Shown here one piece after another: positions 34,579 to 44,364 of a stretch of DNA of 55,158 nt. Below the pieces are notes generated by a model that worked only from the letters and a program-made list of their open reading frames with translations, searched no databases and was not told the origin of the DNA. A program made the position numbers and the translations under genes. Positions within the stretch are counted from its first letter, which is position 1; every line of letters starts with the position of its first letter. The stretch covers positions 1 to 55,158 of the forward strand of contig NZ_SPMX01000041.1 in the NCBI RefSeq assembly GCF_012940005.1, written 5' to 3'. The stretch comes from Candidatus Accumulibacter contiguus. GTDB lineage: Bacteria > Pseudomonadota > Gammaproteobacteria > Burkholderiales > Rhodocyclaceae.

Positions 34579-34638
34579 TGTGGACAAAGCTGAGGACAGG
34601 CTGTGGAGAGCCGGCTCATCCACAAATTCTGTGGATAG
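34579..34638. promoter_or_regulatory. Cluster of DnaA-box-like sites
   Basis: Within 60 bases there are TGTGGACAA (34579-34587), TCATCCACA (34616-34624) and TGTGGATAG (34630-34638), each one base off the TTATCCACA/TGTGGATAA consensus. TGTGGAGAG at 34602-34610 is two bases off. The cluster follows the ardC remnant and might be a plasmid or integrative-element replication origin remnant. No Rep gene is present nearby. Confidence 0.45.
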
Positions 34639-34811
34639 ATCGTCGAAAAAGCCTATGGAAACCTCCCGAATTTCCCGGCTGCGCTGATGTCCCGTCGGTG
34701 CTGCTTACGTATTGGGCAATCTCTTCACCGATACGCGATCTGTCCCTGCGCCCCAGGGCGCCGGGCGGGCTCTGCCGGTGACCGGCGGGGCTTCCCGCAA
34801 TCACCACAAGA
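34639..34811. other. Intergenic
   Basis: No gene is seen between the DnaA-box-like cluster and the YqaJ fragment. The sequence is GC-rich without repeats of note. Confidence 0.35.
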
Positions 34812-35197
34812 CTGTTTGGCGACATTGATGCGGTCGATAATCTCGACGGGCTGACCTTCGACGGCGAGTTGATCGTCGAGATCAAGTGCCCGGTCAGGGG
34901 ATGCACTTCCACCCTCTGGAAGGCCCAGATACCCGCACACTACGACGAACACCAGTTGATGGTATCGAAGGCGGCTATGGCGCATCTGTACGTCTTTGAC
35001 GGTGAGCAGCAGGAGGGCCTCTTGCTGGAGGTGGCGGCGGACCCCGCTCGCTGGAAGCGGATACAGCAGGCCTGGGACGACTTCATGCGCTGCCTGGCAA
35101 CGTCGACTACAAGCGGGTGCCTGAGCTGCAGGGCGTCAATCTTGATGCCTATCGGCAGAAGGGGCGGTTCGAGACGAGGGTCTCGGTTCAGAAGTAG
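34812..35197 (+). pseudogene. YqaJ-type phage/plasmid exonuclease fragment
   Basis: DGLTFDGELIVEIKCPVRGC carries the D-x-E-x-K-like core of YqaJ/lambda-exonuclease recombinases. HYDEHQLMVSKAAMAHLYVF and WKRIQQAWDDFM follow. After a frame change the last section reads VDYKRVPELQGVNLDAYRQK and ends at 35197. The N-terminal half is missing. It belongs with the ArdC remnant as part of an element next to the tRNA-Arg 3' end. Confidence 0.65.
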
Positions 35198-35281
35198 CCA
35201 CACGGTTTGGGCTGGGGATGCTGGCAGTACCCAGCCCATGCATTTGTTGGGACAAATGTTGTGACAAATTCCCAACAAAGC

Positions 35282-35312
35282 AAAAAGGCCAATCCGAAGA
35301 TTGGCCTAATCG
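35282..35312 (-). terminator. Intrinsic terminator of tRNA-Arg
   Basis: On the minus strand AGGCCAAT pairs with ATTGGCCT around CTTCGG, followed by a short U-run (TTTTTG). It lies just 12 bases past the tRNA CCA end. Confidence 0.85.
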
Positions 35313-35323
35313 CTTGATTCTAT

Positions 35324-35400
35324 TGGCACGCCCGGAGCGATTCGAACGCCCGACCCCTTGGTTCGTAGCCAAGTACTCTATCCAGCTGAGCTACGGGCGC
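35324..35400 (-). tRNA. tRNA-Arg (anticodon ACG)
   Basis: The 77-base cloverleaf reads on the minus strand. The acceptor is GCGCCCG paired with CGGGCGT (G-U at the first pair), followed by discriminator G and encoded CCA. The D-arm contains AGCTCAGCTGGATAGAGTA. The anticodon arm is CTTGG-CTACGAA-CCAAG (ACG). The T-arm is GCGTTCGAATC. All arms pair. It reads arginine CGU/CGC/CGA codons after A34 deamination. A mobile-element remnant abuts its 3' side. Confidence 0.97.
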
Positions 35401-35546
35401 CTTGCCTTGTTTGAGGGCGAGATTATACCCAGCCGATTCGCCTCACTCAAGCACTATTTGCATTGCCGTTGCCAATAGGGCCGATGTTCCGCCTTGGCCG
35501 TGTCGGCCGGGATCAGCCGCAATGCCTCGCGAGACTGGATCCATGC

Positions 35547-38192
35547 TCAGTCCAGTGCTCGCCCGACGATCTCGAGGACATCTGATGACAGTCCATCGAT
35601 CGCTCGCAGGCTTTCGAGCGCCGAGCGTGCGTGTCCTTGCCGGGTCTCGTCAAACCTGCGCCAGCGATCGAAGCGCCGTGTCAGGCGCGCGGCTACCTGC
35701 GGGTTGATGGCGTCGAGCCGGCCGATCTGCGCAGCGAGGAAGTGGTATCCGCTGCCGTCGGCAGCATGAAAACGTACATGGTTGTTGCCGAAGGTGTTGA
35801 TCAGCGCGTAGACCTTGTTCGGATTGTGCAGGTCGAAAGCGGGGTGGCTCAGCAGGCGCTGCACTGCTGCCAGCGTTCCGGGTAGCCGGCTCGACGCCTG
35901 CACCGACAGCCACTTGTCCACCACCAGCGCTTCGTCCTGCCAGCGCTCGTAGAATGCGGCAAGCACCTCGGTGCGTTCGCTGCAGTCCTGTTGAGCGAGC
36001 GTGCCGAGGGCGGCGAACTGGTCGCTCATGTTGTCGGCTGACGCGAACTGATGCAGTGCCAGGGTTCGCATCTGGGGATCATCGAGTTCGTTGAGATAGC
36101 CCAGGCAAAGGTTGCGCAGCGCGCGCCTGCCGGCGGCGGCGGGTGTCGGCTGGTAGGCTCCGTGCGGCGCCAGAGAGGTGTAGCACCGGAGCCATTCGCT
36201 GTCGAGCCGTTCGGCAAGAAAGCGGCGCAGACCGTTGCGGGCCGCGTGCAGGGCATCCGGGTCGACGGTCGCGGCTTCTTCGGCGAGCGTCGCTTCGCCG
36301 GGCAGCGTCAGGACTTCGGCAGCGAAAGCCGGGTCTGCCGAGGCTTGCCCGAGAACCTGTGCGGCGGCCGCAGCGAAGCTCTGCGGCCAGTGTGCCGGTC
36401 GGCCAGCGGCCAGGTCTTCTGCGGCTGCCAGGATCAGCCGACTGGCCAGACGTTGTCCGGCCTCCCAGCGACTGAAGGGGTCGCTGTCGTGGGCGAGGAG
36501 GTGACTCAGATCTGCATTGCGCCAGTCGTAATCGAGAATCACCGGCGCCGAGAAATCGCGCAACAGCGAAGGGATCGGGGCGACCGGCAGATCTTCGAAG
36601 ACGAACTGCTGTTCGCTCGCTGTCAGGGAGAGAACGCGCGTCGTTCGGCCTCGCTCGGCACAATCGCCTTCTCCGAGCAGCCGCAGCGGCAGGTCGGTGC
36701 CATCCGGACCGTTGAGGCCGATCGCCACCGGGATGTGGAAAGGCTCGCCGGCTGCATCGGCGCCTGGCCGCGACTGTGACAGCGTCAACTGGTAGCACCG
36801 CGATGTCGGGTCATGACTGCCGCTGGCGCGCAGCCGCGGCGTACCCGCGTGGTCGTACCAGCGCTTGAACTGCGAGAGGTCGACTCCCGAGGCATCGGCC
36901 ATGGCAGCGACGAAGTCATCGCAGGTCACTGCCTGACCGTCATGGCGTTCGAAGTAGAGGTCCATGCCGCGCCGGAAGGCTGGCCTGCCGAGCAGCGTCT
37001 GGAGCATGCGCACCACTTCGGCGCCTTTTTCATAGACGGTGCTGGTGTAGAAATTGTTGATCTCGATGTACGAGTCGGGGCGTACCGGATGCGCCATCGG
37101 GCCGGCGTCTTCGGGAAACTGCGCGGCGCGCAGGGCGCGGACGTCGCGGATGCGGGTGACCGCGCGGCTGTGCATGTCGGCGCCGAATTCCTGGTCACGG
37201 AAGACGGTCAGACCTTCCTTGAGCGAGAGCTGAAACCAGTCCCGACAGGTCACGCGATTGCCGGTCCAGTTGTGGAAGTACTCGTGCGCGACGACACGGT
37301 CGATGTTCTGGTAATCGCCATCGGTGGCGGTGTCGCTACGGGCAAGAACGTACTTGGTGTTGAAAATGTTCAGGCCCTTGTTTTCCATCGCGCCCATGTT
37401 GAAGTCGCCGACGGCGACGATCATGTAGTGATCGAGGTCGCATTCGAGTCCGAAGACTTCCTCGTCCCAGCGCATCGCGCGTTGCAGGGCGTCCATCGCG
37501 TGCGCGCACTGGTCGAGCTTGCCGGGCTCGACATACACCGCCAGTTGCACGCTGCGCCCGCTGCCGGTGGTGAAACGGTCGCGCAGCACTTCGAGGCGGG
37601 CGGCGACCAGCGCGAACAGATAGCAGGGTTTGGCAAAAGGGTCTTCCCACTTTGCCCAGTGGCGATCGTGTCCTTCGTCACCGCTGCCGACCGGGTTGCC
37701 GTTCGCCAGCAGCACCGGCAGGCTCGCCTTGTCGGCGTGCAGGGTGACGGTATAGCGCGACATGATGTCCGGGCGGTCCGGGAACCAGGTGATTCTGCGA
37801 AAACCCTGTGCCTCGCACTGCGTGAAGTAGCCATCCTTCGAGCGAAAGAGTCCGGAGAGGCTGGTATTGTGGTCGGGGTCGATACGCGTCAGCGTGCTCA
37901 ACAGCAGCGCATCCGGCGGGTTGTCGATGGTCAGCGCCGAGTCGGTGCAGGTGTAGTCGTTTGCGCCGAGCGGCTGTCCATCGACGGAAACCGAGAGTGT
38001 TGCCAGTCCATGGCCGTCGAGTTGCAGCGGCTGCCCGGGCGCCGCCACCGGATTGCGCCGCAATTGCAGGTGGCTATGGACCAGGACAGCGTCGGCGTGG
38101 AACTGCACGTCGAGGTCCACACGATCGACCAGGAAGGGTGGTGGTGTGTAATCCTGGCGATGGATGATCTGCGGGGTTTCGGTCTTCATCAA
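35547..38192 (-). CDS. pepN: Aminopeptidase N
   Basis: This M1-family zinc aminopeptidase of 881 residues removes N-terminal residues from peptides in the cytoplasm. It has the exopeptidase motif FNMGAMENKGLNIFNTKYVL and the zinc site RVVAHEYFHNWTGNRVTCRD with the downstream Glu (LSLKEGLTVFRDQEFGADMH). The C-terminal PepN-type superhelical domain ends in ARLTRRFDRWRRF. Length and motif spacing match the gammaproteobacterial PepN subtype. Divergent small spacers on either side suggest a single-gene transcript. Intact. Confidence 0.96.
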   Translation of the reverse strand: MMKTETPQIIHRQDYTPPPFLVDRVDLDVQFHADAVLVHSHLQLRRNPVAAPGQPLQLDGHGLATLSVSVDGQPLGANDYTCTDSALTIDNPPDALLLSTLTRIDPDHNTSLSGLFRSKDGYFTQCEAQGFRRITWFPDRPDIMSRYTVTLHADKASLPVLLANGNPVGSGDEGHDRHWAKWEDPFAKPCYLFALVAARLEVLRDRFTTGSGRSVQLAVYVEPGKLDQCAHAMDALQRAMRWDEEVFGLECDLDHYMIVAVGDFNMGAMENKGLNIFNTKYVLARSDTATDGDYQNIDRVVAHEYFHNWTGNRVTCRDWFQLSLKEGLTVFRDQEFGADMHSRAVTRIRDVRALRAAQFPEDAGPMAHPVRPDSYIEINNFYTSTVYEKGAEVVRMLQTLLGRPAFRRGMDLYFERHDGQAVTCDDFVAAMADASGVDLSQFKRWYDHAGTPRLRASGSHDPTSRCYQLTLSQSRPGADAAGEPFHIPVAIGLNGPDGTDLPLRLLGEGDCAERGRTTRVLSLTASEQQFVFEDLPVAPIPSLLRDFSAPVILDYDWRNADLSHLLAHDSDPFSRWEAGQRLASRLILAAAEDLAAGRPAHWPQSFAAAAAQVLGQASADPAFAAEVLTLPGEATLAEEAATVDPDALHAARNGLRRFLAERLDSEWLRCYTSLAPHGAYQPTPAAAGRRALRNLCLGYLNELDDPQMRTLALHQFASADNMSDQFAALGTLAQQDCSERTEVLAAFYERWQDEALVVDKWLSVQASSRLPGTLAAVQRLLSHPAFDLHNPNKVYALINTFGNNHVRFHAADGSGYHFLAAQIGRLDAINPQVAARLTRRFDRWRRFDETRQGHARSALESLRAIDGLSSDVLEIVGRALD

Positions 38193-38265
38193 GTATCCAT
38201 GTCTTTCTGCCGGTCGTGCCCGTCTGGCGACGACGATCGGTCAAGGCGCCGGCGGGTGCACTGGG

Positions 38266-38895
38266 TCAGGGCTTCTTCAGCAGGCCGGTTCGGCGCAGTT
38301 GCTCGGCTATGCCGTCCGCGAGTTTGCGGTAGCCGCCGGCGTTGGGGTGAATGGGGTCGGCCTTCAGCGTCGGGTCAGAGAGAATGGCGGCGAGAACGCC
38401 TTCGACCAGCGGCAGTTTTTCTTCTTTGGCCAGTTCGGCGTAGATCGCCGAATCGGGTAGCCTGCCGGTTGCCGCGCCGAGCAGCGAGAGCCTGGGCACG
38501 GCGACCAGAACGACCTGGCTGCCGGACTGCCTGACGGCGCCGACGATGGCGCGCAGATCGTCCTTGACGGCGGTTTCCGGGCGCCTTTGGAGAAAGTCGT
38601 TGCCGCCGATTTCGACGATCACCAGCGCTGGCCGGGTCTGGGCAATCGCCTCGCGAATTCTCGCCTGGGCAGCGTTTGCCGTGTCGCCCGGGATACCGGC
38701 GTTATGGACCTGCCAGCCGCTGATCGCTGCGAGCCGAGCCGGATAGTCTTCGCCCGGAGCGGCGCCACTACCGAAGGTGATGCTGTCGCCGAAGGCGAGG
38801 ATCTGGCTGCCTGGCGGCAGCGACGCCAGCCGCGCCGAGTCGTGGCAGCCGGCGAGGAGGAGAATGGTGAACAGCAGCAGGCGGAGGCGATTCAT
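38266..38895 (-). CDS. SGNH-type arylesterase/acyl-CoA thioesterase I, lipoprotein
   Basis: A lipoprotein signal (MNRLRLLLFTILLLAGCHDS, lipobox LAGC) leads into the GDSL block (ILAFGDSITFGSGAAPGEDY) with the catalytic Ser. The Gly block follows (VHNAGIPGDTANAAQARIRE), then VIVEIGGNDFLQRRPETAVK (Asn) and the Asp/His block in KADPIHPNAGGYRKLADGIA. This is the TesA/arylesterase family acting on esters or thioesters, here membrane-anchored in the periplasm. 209 residues, normal. It lies 35 bases downstream of prmB in the same direction. Confidence 0.9.
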   Translation of the reverse strand: MNRLRLLLFTILLLAGCHDSARLASLPPGSQILAFGDSITFGSGAAPGEDYPARLAAISGWQVHNAGIPGDTANAAQARIREAIAQTRPALVIVEIGGNDFLQRRPETAVKDDLRAIVGAVRQSGSQVVLVAVPRLSLLGAATGRLPDSAIYAELAKEEKLPLVEGVLAAILSDPTLKADPIHPNAGGYRKLADGIAEQLRRTGLLKKP

Positions 38896-38930
38896 GGCCT
38901 GTCAATCGGGCAGATATCGCGATCTTCGGA

Positions 38931-39824
38931 TCATGGCAGCTCGTCGCGATGCAGCAGGAAGACATACTGATCGCCAGCGCTGGTGTCGAGCCAGGTGAAG
39001 GGCGTCGCCGGAAAAGCGGCTTCCAGGGCATCGCGATTGTGGCCGATCTCGACGACCAGCAGACCGTTTGGCCGCAGATGCTGGCGCGCGCCAGCGAGGA
39101 TTGCACGCGTCAGGTCGAGTCCATCCGGACCACTGGCCAGCGCCAGTTCGGGCTCGCGTCGATATTCCTCGGGAAGGGTCGCCATCGACGCAGCATTGAC
39201 GTAGGGCGGATTGGCGATGATCAGGTCGTAGCGCTTGCTCCTGAGGCCGGCGAAGAGATCCCCTTCGACGAGCCGAATCTGCGCTGCGAGATCGTAGTCG
39301 TCGACGTTGCGCCGCGCCACCGCGAGTGCCTCCGGCGAGATGTCGACGGCGTCGATGCGGGCGGCCGGGAAAGCGTGCGCCGCGAGGATCGCGAGACAGG
39401 CCGATCCGGTACAGAGGTCGAGAACGGCAGTCACTGCGTGGGCATCGTCGATCCAGGGCGTCAGTTGCTCGCGCAGCAGCTCGGCGATGAACGAACGCGG
39501 AACGATCACCCGTTGGTCCACATAAAAACGATATTCGCCCAGCCAGGCCTCGTTGGTCAGGTAGGCGACCGGCAGCCGCTCCCGGATGCGGCGGTCGATG
39601 ACCCGCAGCACGGCGGCCCGTTCGTCGCTGGTCAGTGTCGCGTCGAGAAAGGGTTCGAGCCGCTCCAGTGGCAGGTGCAGGCTGTGCAGCAGCAGATAGG
39701 CGGCTTCGTCCCAGGCGTTGTCGGCACCGTGCCCGAAAAACAGTTTCGCCTCGTTGAAGCGGCTGACCGCGAAGCGCAGCAGATCGCGCAGCGTCGACAG
39801 CTCGGTCTGGGCCTGGTCAAACAT
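38931..39824 (-). CDS. prmB: Ribosomal protein L3 N5-glutamine methyltransferase
   Basis: The enzyme methylates the glutamine side chain of ribosomal protein L3. Of 297 residues, the N-terminal helical domain includes [20 protein letters not shown]. The SAM motif is [20 protein letters not shown] and the catalytic NPPY lies in [20 protein letters not shown]. The [10 protein letters not shown] signature and acidic substrate region distinguish PrmB from the release-factor enzyme PrmC. Its start overlaps the end of dapE by 8 bases. Confidence 0.93.
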   Translation of the reverse strand: MFDQAQTELSTLRDLLRFAVSRFNEAKLFFGHGADNAWDEAAYLLLHSLHLPLERLEPFLDATLTSDERAAVLRVIDRRIRERLPVAYLTNEAWLGEYRFYVDQRVIVPRSFIAELLREQLTPWIDDAHAVTAVLDLCTGSACLAILAAHAFPAARIDAVDISPEALAVARRNVDDYDLAAQIRLVEGDLFAGLRSKRYDLIIANPPYVNAASMATLPEEYRREPELALASGPDGLDLTRAILAGARQHLRPNGLLVVEIGHNRDALEAAFPATPFTWLDTSAGDQYVFLLHRDELP

Positions 39825-40983
39825 CGGCGGGTAACAACTCTTCGATCATCCGCCGATAGATCGCGGCGAGTTGCGGCAGGGCGGCGACCTCGACGCATTC
39901 GTTGACCTGGTGAATGGTGGCATTGACCGGGCCAATTTCGAGCACCTGCGGACAGATTTCGGCGATGAAGCGGCCGTCCGAGGTGCCGCCGCTGGTCGAC
40001 AGCTCGGCGGCATGGCCGGTTTCCGCACGAATCGCCAGCAGTGCGGCGTCGATCAAGGCGCCACGGCCGGTGAGAAAGGGCCTGGCCGCCAGCGTCCAGA
40101 CGATGTCGTGGTCCAGGCCATGCCGGTCGAGCAGCGCGCACAGGCGGGTCTGCAATTGTTGCGGAGTGCTGGCGGTTCCGAAGCGGAAGTTGAAGTCGAT
40201 CTCGACGCTGCCGGGAATGACATTGCTGACGCCGGTACCGGCGTGGATGTTCGAGACCTGCCAGGTGGTCGGCGGAAAAAACTCGTTGCCGTCGTCCCAG
40301 GTGGTTCCCGCCAGTTCGGCAATCGCCGGTGCTGCCAGATGGATCGGGTTTTTCGCCAGATGCGGGTAGGCAATGTGGCCCTGCACGCCTTTGACGGTCA
40401 GTTTTCCCGAGAGCGAGCCACGCCGGCCATTCTTGACCATGTCGCCGAGATGATGGAGCGCTGTTGGTTCGCCGATGATGCAATAGTCGATCAACTCGCC
40501 ACGCTGGCGCAGCGCATCGGTGACGACGACGGTGCCGTCGATGGCGTCGCCTTCCTCATCCGAAGTCAGCAACAGGGCGAGCGAGCCGCGATGTGCCGGA
40601 CAGTCGGCGACGAAAGCCTCGGCAGCCGTCACGAAAGCGGCCAGCGAAGCCTTCATGTCGGCGGCGCCGCGTCCATACAGCAGGCCGTCTCTCTGCACGG
40701 GCTGGAACGGGTCGCTGTGCCATTGTTCCAGGGGTCCGCTCGGGACGACGTCGGTGTGGCCGGCCAGACAGAGCAATGGGCGGCTATCGCCGCGGCGCGC
40801 CCAGAGGTTGCTGACGCTGCCGCGATTGATGAACTCGCAGTGGAAGCCGATGGTTTCGAGGCGGTTGGCGATGATCTGCAGGCAACCGGCGTCTTCGGGA
40901 GTAATCGAGCGTCGAGCGATCAGTTGCTCGGCCAGCACCACCGTGGCGTCGCGAGTCGCTGCCCCGTTGCCGTCATCTGCCAT
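39817..40983 (-). CDS. dapE: Succinyl-diaminopimelate desuccinylase
   Basis: This M20 metallohydrolase removes succinate from N-succinyl-LL-diaminopimelate in lysine/peptidoglycan precursor synthesis. Metal ligands and catalytic residues are visible in [60 protein letters not shown] (Glu-Glu) and the late His region. ATG 40983 ([20 protein letters not shown]) is the likelier start. An upstream start at 41019 would lie deep in pilU; the chosen start overlaps it by only 11 bases. Part of a dap cluster with dapC and dapD. Confidence 0.93.
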   Translation of the reverse strand: MADDGNGAATRDATVVLAEQLIARRSITPEDAGCLQIIANRLETIGFHCEFINRGSVSNLWARRGDSRPLLCLAGHTDVVPSGPLEQWHSDPFQPVQRDGLLYGRGAADMKASLAAFVTAAEAFVADCPAHRGSLALLLTSDEEGDAIDGTVVVTDALRQRGELIDYCIIGEPTALHHLGDMVKNGRRGSLSGKLTVKGVQGHIAYPHLAKNPIHLAAPAIAELAGTTWDDGNEFFPPTTWQVSNIHAGTGVSNVIPGSVEIDFNFRFGTASTPQQLQTRLCALLDRHGLDHDIVWTLAARPFLTGRGALIDAALLAIRAETGHAAELSTSGGTSDGRFIAEICPQVLEIGPVNATIHQVNECVEVAALPQLAAIYRRMIEELLPADV

Positions 40984-42178
40984 CTCGTGCTTCCTGGGGT
41001 CCGCTCTCGGCTTCGTCAAGGCTGAGCGTAAACTCCTTGTACGACGGGCTGCAGGGGTTGGTACCAGCGAGGTCGAAAGTCGCTTCGTGCAGCTTTTCTT
41101 CGCTTCCCGATCCGCCGGTAGCTTCGAAGTTGTTGATCAGCCATGACAGATTGGTTGGTGAGTCGGCATTGAGCAGCGCTTCCTGCAGTGTAATCACGTC
41201 GCTGCGATACAGCCGGACGAGATCCTGCTCGAAGGTTTGTGATCCTGGTGCGAGACTCTGTTCCATCGCTTCCTTGAGGGCAGGGATGTTGCCGTGCTCG
41301 ATCAGTTCCTGCACGTGATAACTGTTGAGCAATACTTCGACCGCCGGCGTCTGCAGACCATCTTTTCTTTTGACCAGACGCTGCGAAATGATGGCCTTCA
41401 AGCTGACCGAGAGGTCCATGTACAGCGCGCCCCGGCTATCGCTGGGGAAAAAGTTGATGATCCGGTTGAGGGCGTGATAGCTGTTGTTGGCATGCAGCGT
41501 GCCGAGGCAGAGGTGGCCAGTCTGTGAGTAGGCCATTGCCGCCTGCATGGTTTCCTTGTCCCGGATTTCGCCGATCAGGATGCAGTCGGGGGCCTGCCGC
41601 ATGGCGTTCTTCAAGGCATTCTCCCAGCCGAGAGTATCCATGCCGATTTCGCGCTGGTTGACCAGCGACTTTTTGTGCTTGAACAGATATTCGATCGGAT
41701 CCTCGATGGTGAGAATGTGACCCGTGCAAGTGCCGTTCCGATGGTCGAGCATCGACGCCAGGGTGGTTGATTTTCCCGAACCCGTCGAGCCGACGATCAG
41801 CACCAGGCCGCGCCTTTCCATGACCAGGTCGGCCAGCACCGGCGGCAGCCCCAGGGTATCGAGCGCCGGGATATTGCCGACCACGTAACGAACGACGATC
41901 GAGATCGAGCCGCGCTGCCGGAACAGGTTGATCCGGAAATTGCCAAGCTTGGCGATGCCGAAGGAGAGGTTCATCTCCCTCGTCTCTTCAAATCTTGCTG
42001 CCTGTTCCGGACTCAGCAGTTCGGTGGCGATCTTCTCGATCATCTCCGGCGCCATGACCTGCTGATTGACCGGTACGGTAGCACCCTGGATCTTGATGTG
42101 GATCGGTGCGCCTGCGCAGATGAAGATATCCGAGGCGCGCCGATCAGCCATCACCTGAAAGAGTTTGTCGAGAATCAT
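40973..42178 (-). CDS. pilU: Type IV pilus retraction ATPase PilU
   Basis: The 401-residue PilT/PilU ATPase has an N-terminal PAS-like region ([20 protein letters not shown]), Walker [21 protein letters not shown], Asp boxes ([20 protein letters not shown]), Walker [21 protein letters not shown] and a His box ([19 protein letters not shown]). The extended C-terminal tail after NLSWLINNF (about 50 residues) is the PilU rather than PilT feature. It powers retraction of type IV pili together with PilT, which is not in this window. It lies between dapD and dapE. Confidence 0.92.
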   Translation of the reverse strand: MILDKLFQVMADRRASDIFICAGAPIHIKIQGATVPVNQQVMAPEMIEKIATELLSPEQAARFEETREMNLSFGIAKLGNFRINLFRQRGSISIVVRYVVGNIPALDTLGLPPVLADLVMERRGLVLIVGSTGSGKSTTLASMLDHRNGTCTGHILTIEDPIEYLFKHKKSLVNQREIGMDTLGWENALKNAMRQAPDCILIGEIRDKETMQAAMAYSQTGHLCLGTLHANNSYHALNRIINFFPSDSRGALYMDLSVSLKAIISQRLVKRKDGLQTPAVEVLLNSYHVQELIEHGNIPALKEAMEQSLAPGSQTFEQDLVRLYRSDVITLQEALLNADSPTNLSWLINNFEATGGSGSEEKLHEATFDLAGTNPCSPSYKEFTLSLDEAESGPQEARDGR

Positions 42179-42215
42179 CCGCTGGCCGCCGGATCAGGAA
42201 TCGGTGGGGGAGCGG

Positions 42216-43037
42216 TCAGTCGCCGCGCAGCAGATCATTGATGCTGGTCTTGGCGCGGGTGCCCGCGTCGACCTTCTTGACGATGACCGCACAGTAGAGG
42301 CTGTAGCCGCCGTCCCTGGCGGGCAGATTGCCGGCCACCACGACCGACCCCGGCGGCACGCAGCCATAGCTCACCGAACCGGTTTCGCGGTCATAGATCT
42401 TGGTGGACTGGCCCAGATAAACGCCCATCGAGATCACCGAACCTTCGCCGATGATGACTCCCTCGACGACTTCCGAGCGGGCTCCGATGAAGCAGTTGTC
42501 CTCGATGATCGTCGGGTTGGCCTGCAGCGGCTCCAGCACACCGCCGATACCGACCCCACCCGAGAGGTGCACGTTCTTGCCGATCTGGGCACAGGAACCG
42601 ACCGTTGCCCAGGTATCGACCATCGTGCCTTCATCGACATACGCACCGATGTTGACGTACGAGGGCATGAGCACCACGTTCTTGCCGATGAAGGCGCCAC
42701 GGCGGGCCGTTGCCGGTGGAACGACGCGAAAACCGCCACGCGCGAACTGATCGCTGTCATAACTGGCGAACTTGTTCGGTACCTTGTCGAAATAGCGCAT
42801 CGCGCCGCCATCGAGCAGCGTGTTTTCCTGCAATCGGAACGAAAGCAGCACGGCTTTCTTGATCCATTGGTGGGTGACCCAGTCGCCAGCAATCTTTTCG
42901 GCGACGCGCAGGGTGCCTTGGTCGAGCTGGTCGATGACGCTTGCCACGGCTTCGACGATGGCTGCCGGGGCTTGGCCGGGTTGCAGCGAACTGCGGTTTT
43001 CCCACGCCTCATCGATGATCTTCTGGATTGCCTGCAT
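42216..43037 (-). CDS. dapD: Tetrahydrodipicolinate N-succinyltransferase
   Basis: The 273-residue left-handed beta-helix transferase starts [20 protein letters not shown], as in the family. Hexapeptide repeats run from [20 protein letters not shown] through [40 protein letters not shown] and [20 protein letters not shown]. It transfers succinyl from succinyl-CoA to tetrahydrodipicolinate in the lysine/DAP pathway. The open frame extends further upstream, but ATG 43037 leaves 19 bases to dapC and matches the family start. Confidence 0.95.
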   Translation of the reverse strand: MQAIQKIIDEAWENRSSLQPGQAPAAIVEAVASVIDQLDQGTLRVAEKIAGDWVTHQWIKKAVLLSFRLQENTLLDGGAMRYFDKVPNKFASYDSDQFARGGFRVVPPATARRGAFIGKNVVLMPSYVNIGAYVDEGTMVDTWATVGSCAQIGKNVHLSGGVGIGGVLEPLQANPTIIEDNCFIGARSEVVEGVIIGEGSVISMGVYLGQSTKIYDRETGSVSYGCVPPGSVVVAGNLPARDGGYSLYCAVIVKKVDAGTRAKTSINDLLRGD

Positions 43038-43056
43038 GACTGCCTTCCCTAGAGTT

Positions 43057-44250
43057 TTACAATGTTGCAATGAATGAACGGATACGCTCGGCGGCCTCGA
43101 CGCAGTCGGCGAGCGGCGCGACGAGTGCGATCCGCAGGTAGCCGGCGCCTGGATTGACTCCCTGGGCAGTACGCGCCAGGTAGCTTCCAGGCAGCAGAAC
43201 GACATTATAGTCGGCGAGCAGCGCGCGGGCGAAATCGCTGTCGCTGCACGGTACCCTGGCCCACAGGTAGAAACCGGCGTCGGGCATTGCCGTGGTCAAT
43301 ACCTCAGTGAGAAGTGGCGTCACCGCCGCAAACTTTTCCGTGTATTGGCGGCGATTTTCGACCACATGTGCCTCGTCGTTCCAGGCCGCGACGCTCGCCG
43401 CCTGTATGGCCGGACTCATCGCACTGCCATGATAGGTGCGATAGAGCAGGAAAGACTCGAGGGTAGTGGCGTCGCCGGCGACGAAGCCCGAACGCATGCC
43501 GGGAACATTGGATCGTTTGGACAGGCTGGAGAACATCACCAGGCGCTCGAAACCGCGACCGAGCAGGCTGGCGGCCTGCAGGCAGCCGAGTGGCGGCCTC
43601 GCCTCGTCAAAATAAATCTCCGAGTAGCATTCGTCCGAGGCGATCACGAAGCCGTACCGGTCGGCGAGGGCAAACAGCTGTTTCCAGTCATCGAGGCTGA
43701 GCACCTTGCCGGTAGGATTGCCCGGTGAGCAGACAAAGAAGAGTTGCACCCGCTGCCATTCGGCCTCGCTCAGCGCTGCGAAATCGAACGCGTAATCGTT
43801 GCCCGGCAGGGTATTCAGGAAGCGCGGCTCGGCACCGGCGAGATACGCGGCACCCTCGTAAATCTGGTAGAAGGGGTTGGGGCTGACGACCAGCGGCGTG
43901 TTGCCTCGCGACGCATCGACAATCGTCTGGGTAAAGGCAAACAGGGCTTCGCGTGAGCCATTGACCGGGATCACCTGGGTTTCCGGGTCGATCCCCTGCA
44001 GGCCATAGCGGCGCTGCAGCCAGGCAGCAATGCTGTTGCGCAATTCGCTGCTGCCGAGCGTGCTCGGATAACTGGCCAGACCGCCCAGTCCGGCGCTCAG
44101 GGCGTTCCTGATGAACGCCGGTGTCGCGTGCTGTGGCTCGCCAATCGACAGCCTGATCTCGCGGTACTGCGGGTTTGGCGTGATGCCGGCAAAAAGCTGT
44201 CGCAACTTCTCGAAGGGATAAGGTTGCAGCTTGCTGAGGTGGGGATTCAC
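43057..44250 (-). CDS. dapC: Succinyldiaminopimelate transaminase
   Basis: The 397-residue fold-type I PLP aminotransferase starts [20 protein letters not shown], the characteristic DapC opening. It has [40 protein letters not shown] (PLP-ring Asp/Tyr), [20 protein letters not shown] with the Schiff-base Lys, and a C-terminal Arg region. It makes N-succinyl-L,L-diaminopimelate precursor with glutamate as donor. First gene of the dapC-dapD-pilU-dapE-prmB run, all on the minus strand with short gaps. Confidence 0.94.
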   Translation of the reverse strand: MNPHLSKLQPYPFEKLRQLFAGITPNPQYREIRLSIGEPQHATPAFIRNALSAGLGGLASYPSTLGSSELRNSIAAWLQRRYGLQGIDPETQVIPVNGSREALFAFTQTIVDASRGNTPLVVSPNPFYQIYEGAAYLAGAEPRFLNTLPGNDYAFDFAALSEAEWQRVQLFFVCSPGNPTGKVLSLDDWKQLFALADRYGFVIASDECYSEIYFDEARPPLGCLQAASLLGRGFERLVMFSSLSKRSNVPGMRSGFVAGDATTLESFLLYRTYHGSAMSPAIQAASVAAWNDEAHVVENRRQYTEKFAAVTPLLTEVLTTAMPDAGFYLWARVPCSDSDFARALLADYNVVLLPGSYLARTAQGVNPGAGYLRIALVAPLADCVEAAERIRSFIATL

Positions 44251-44364
44251 GGGCTCGAACGACTCATGGCGGGACGCCTGATTATAAGGGGCATCGACCG
44301 ACGGTGAAAGGAAGCGTGCCGCAAACGGTGCGAATGAACGGTGTTGTATCTGCTTCCACCTGCG

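Noticed and set aside
36813..38534. A 573-codon open frame on the plus strand across pepN
   Set aside because: It is antisense to an intact, fully motif-supported aminopeptidase. Long antisense frames are expected at this GC content, and it has no domain.
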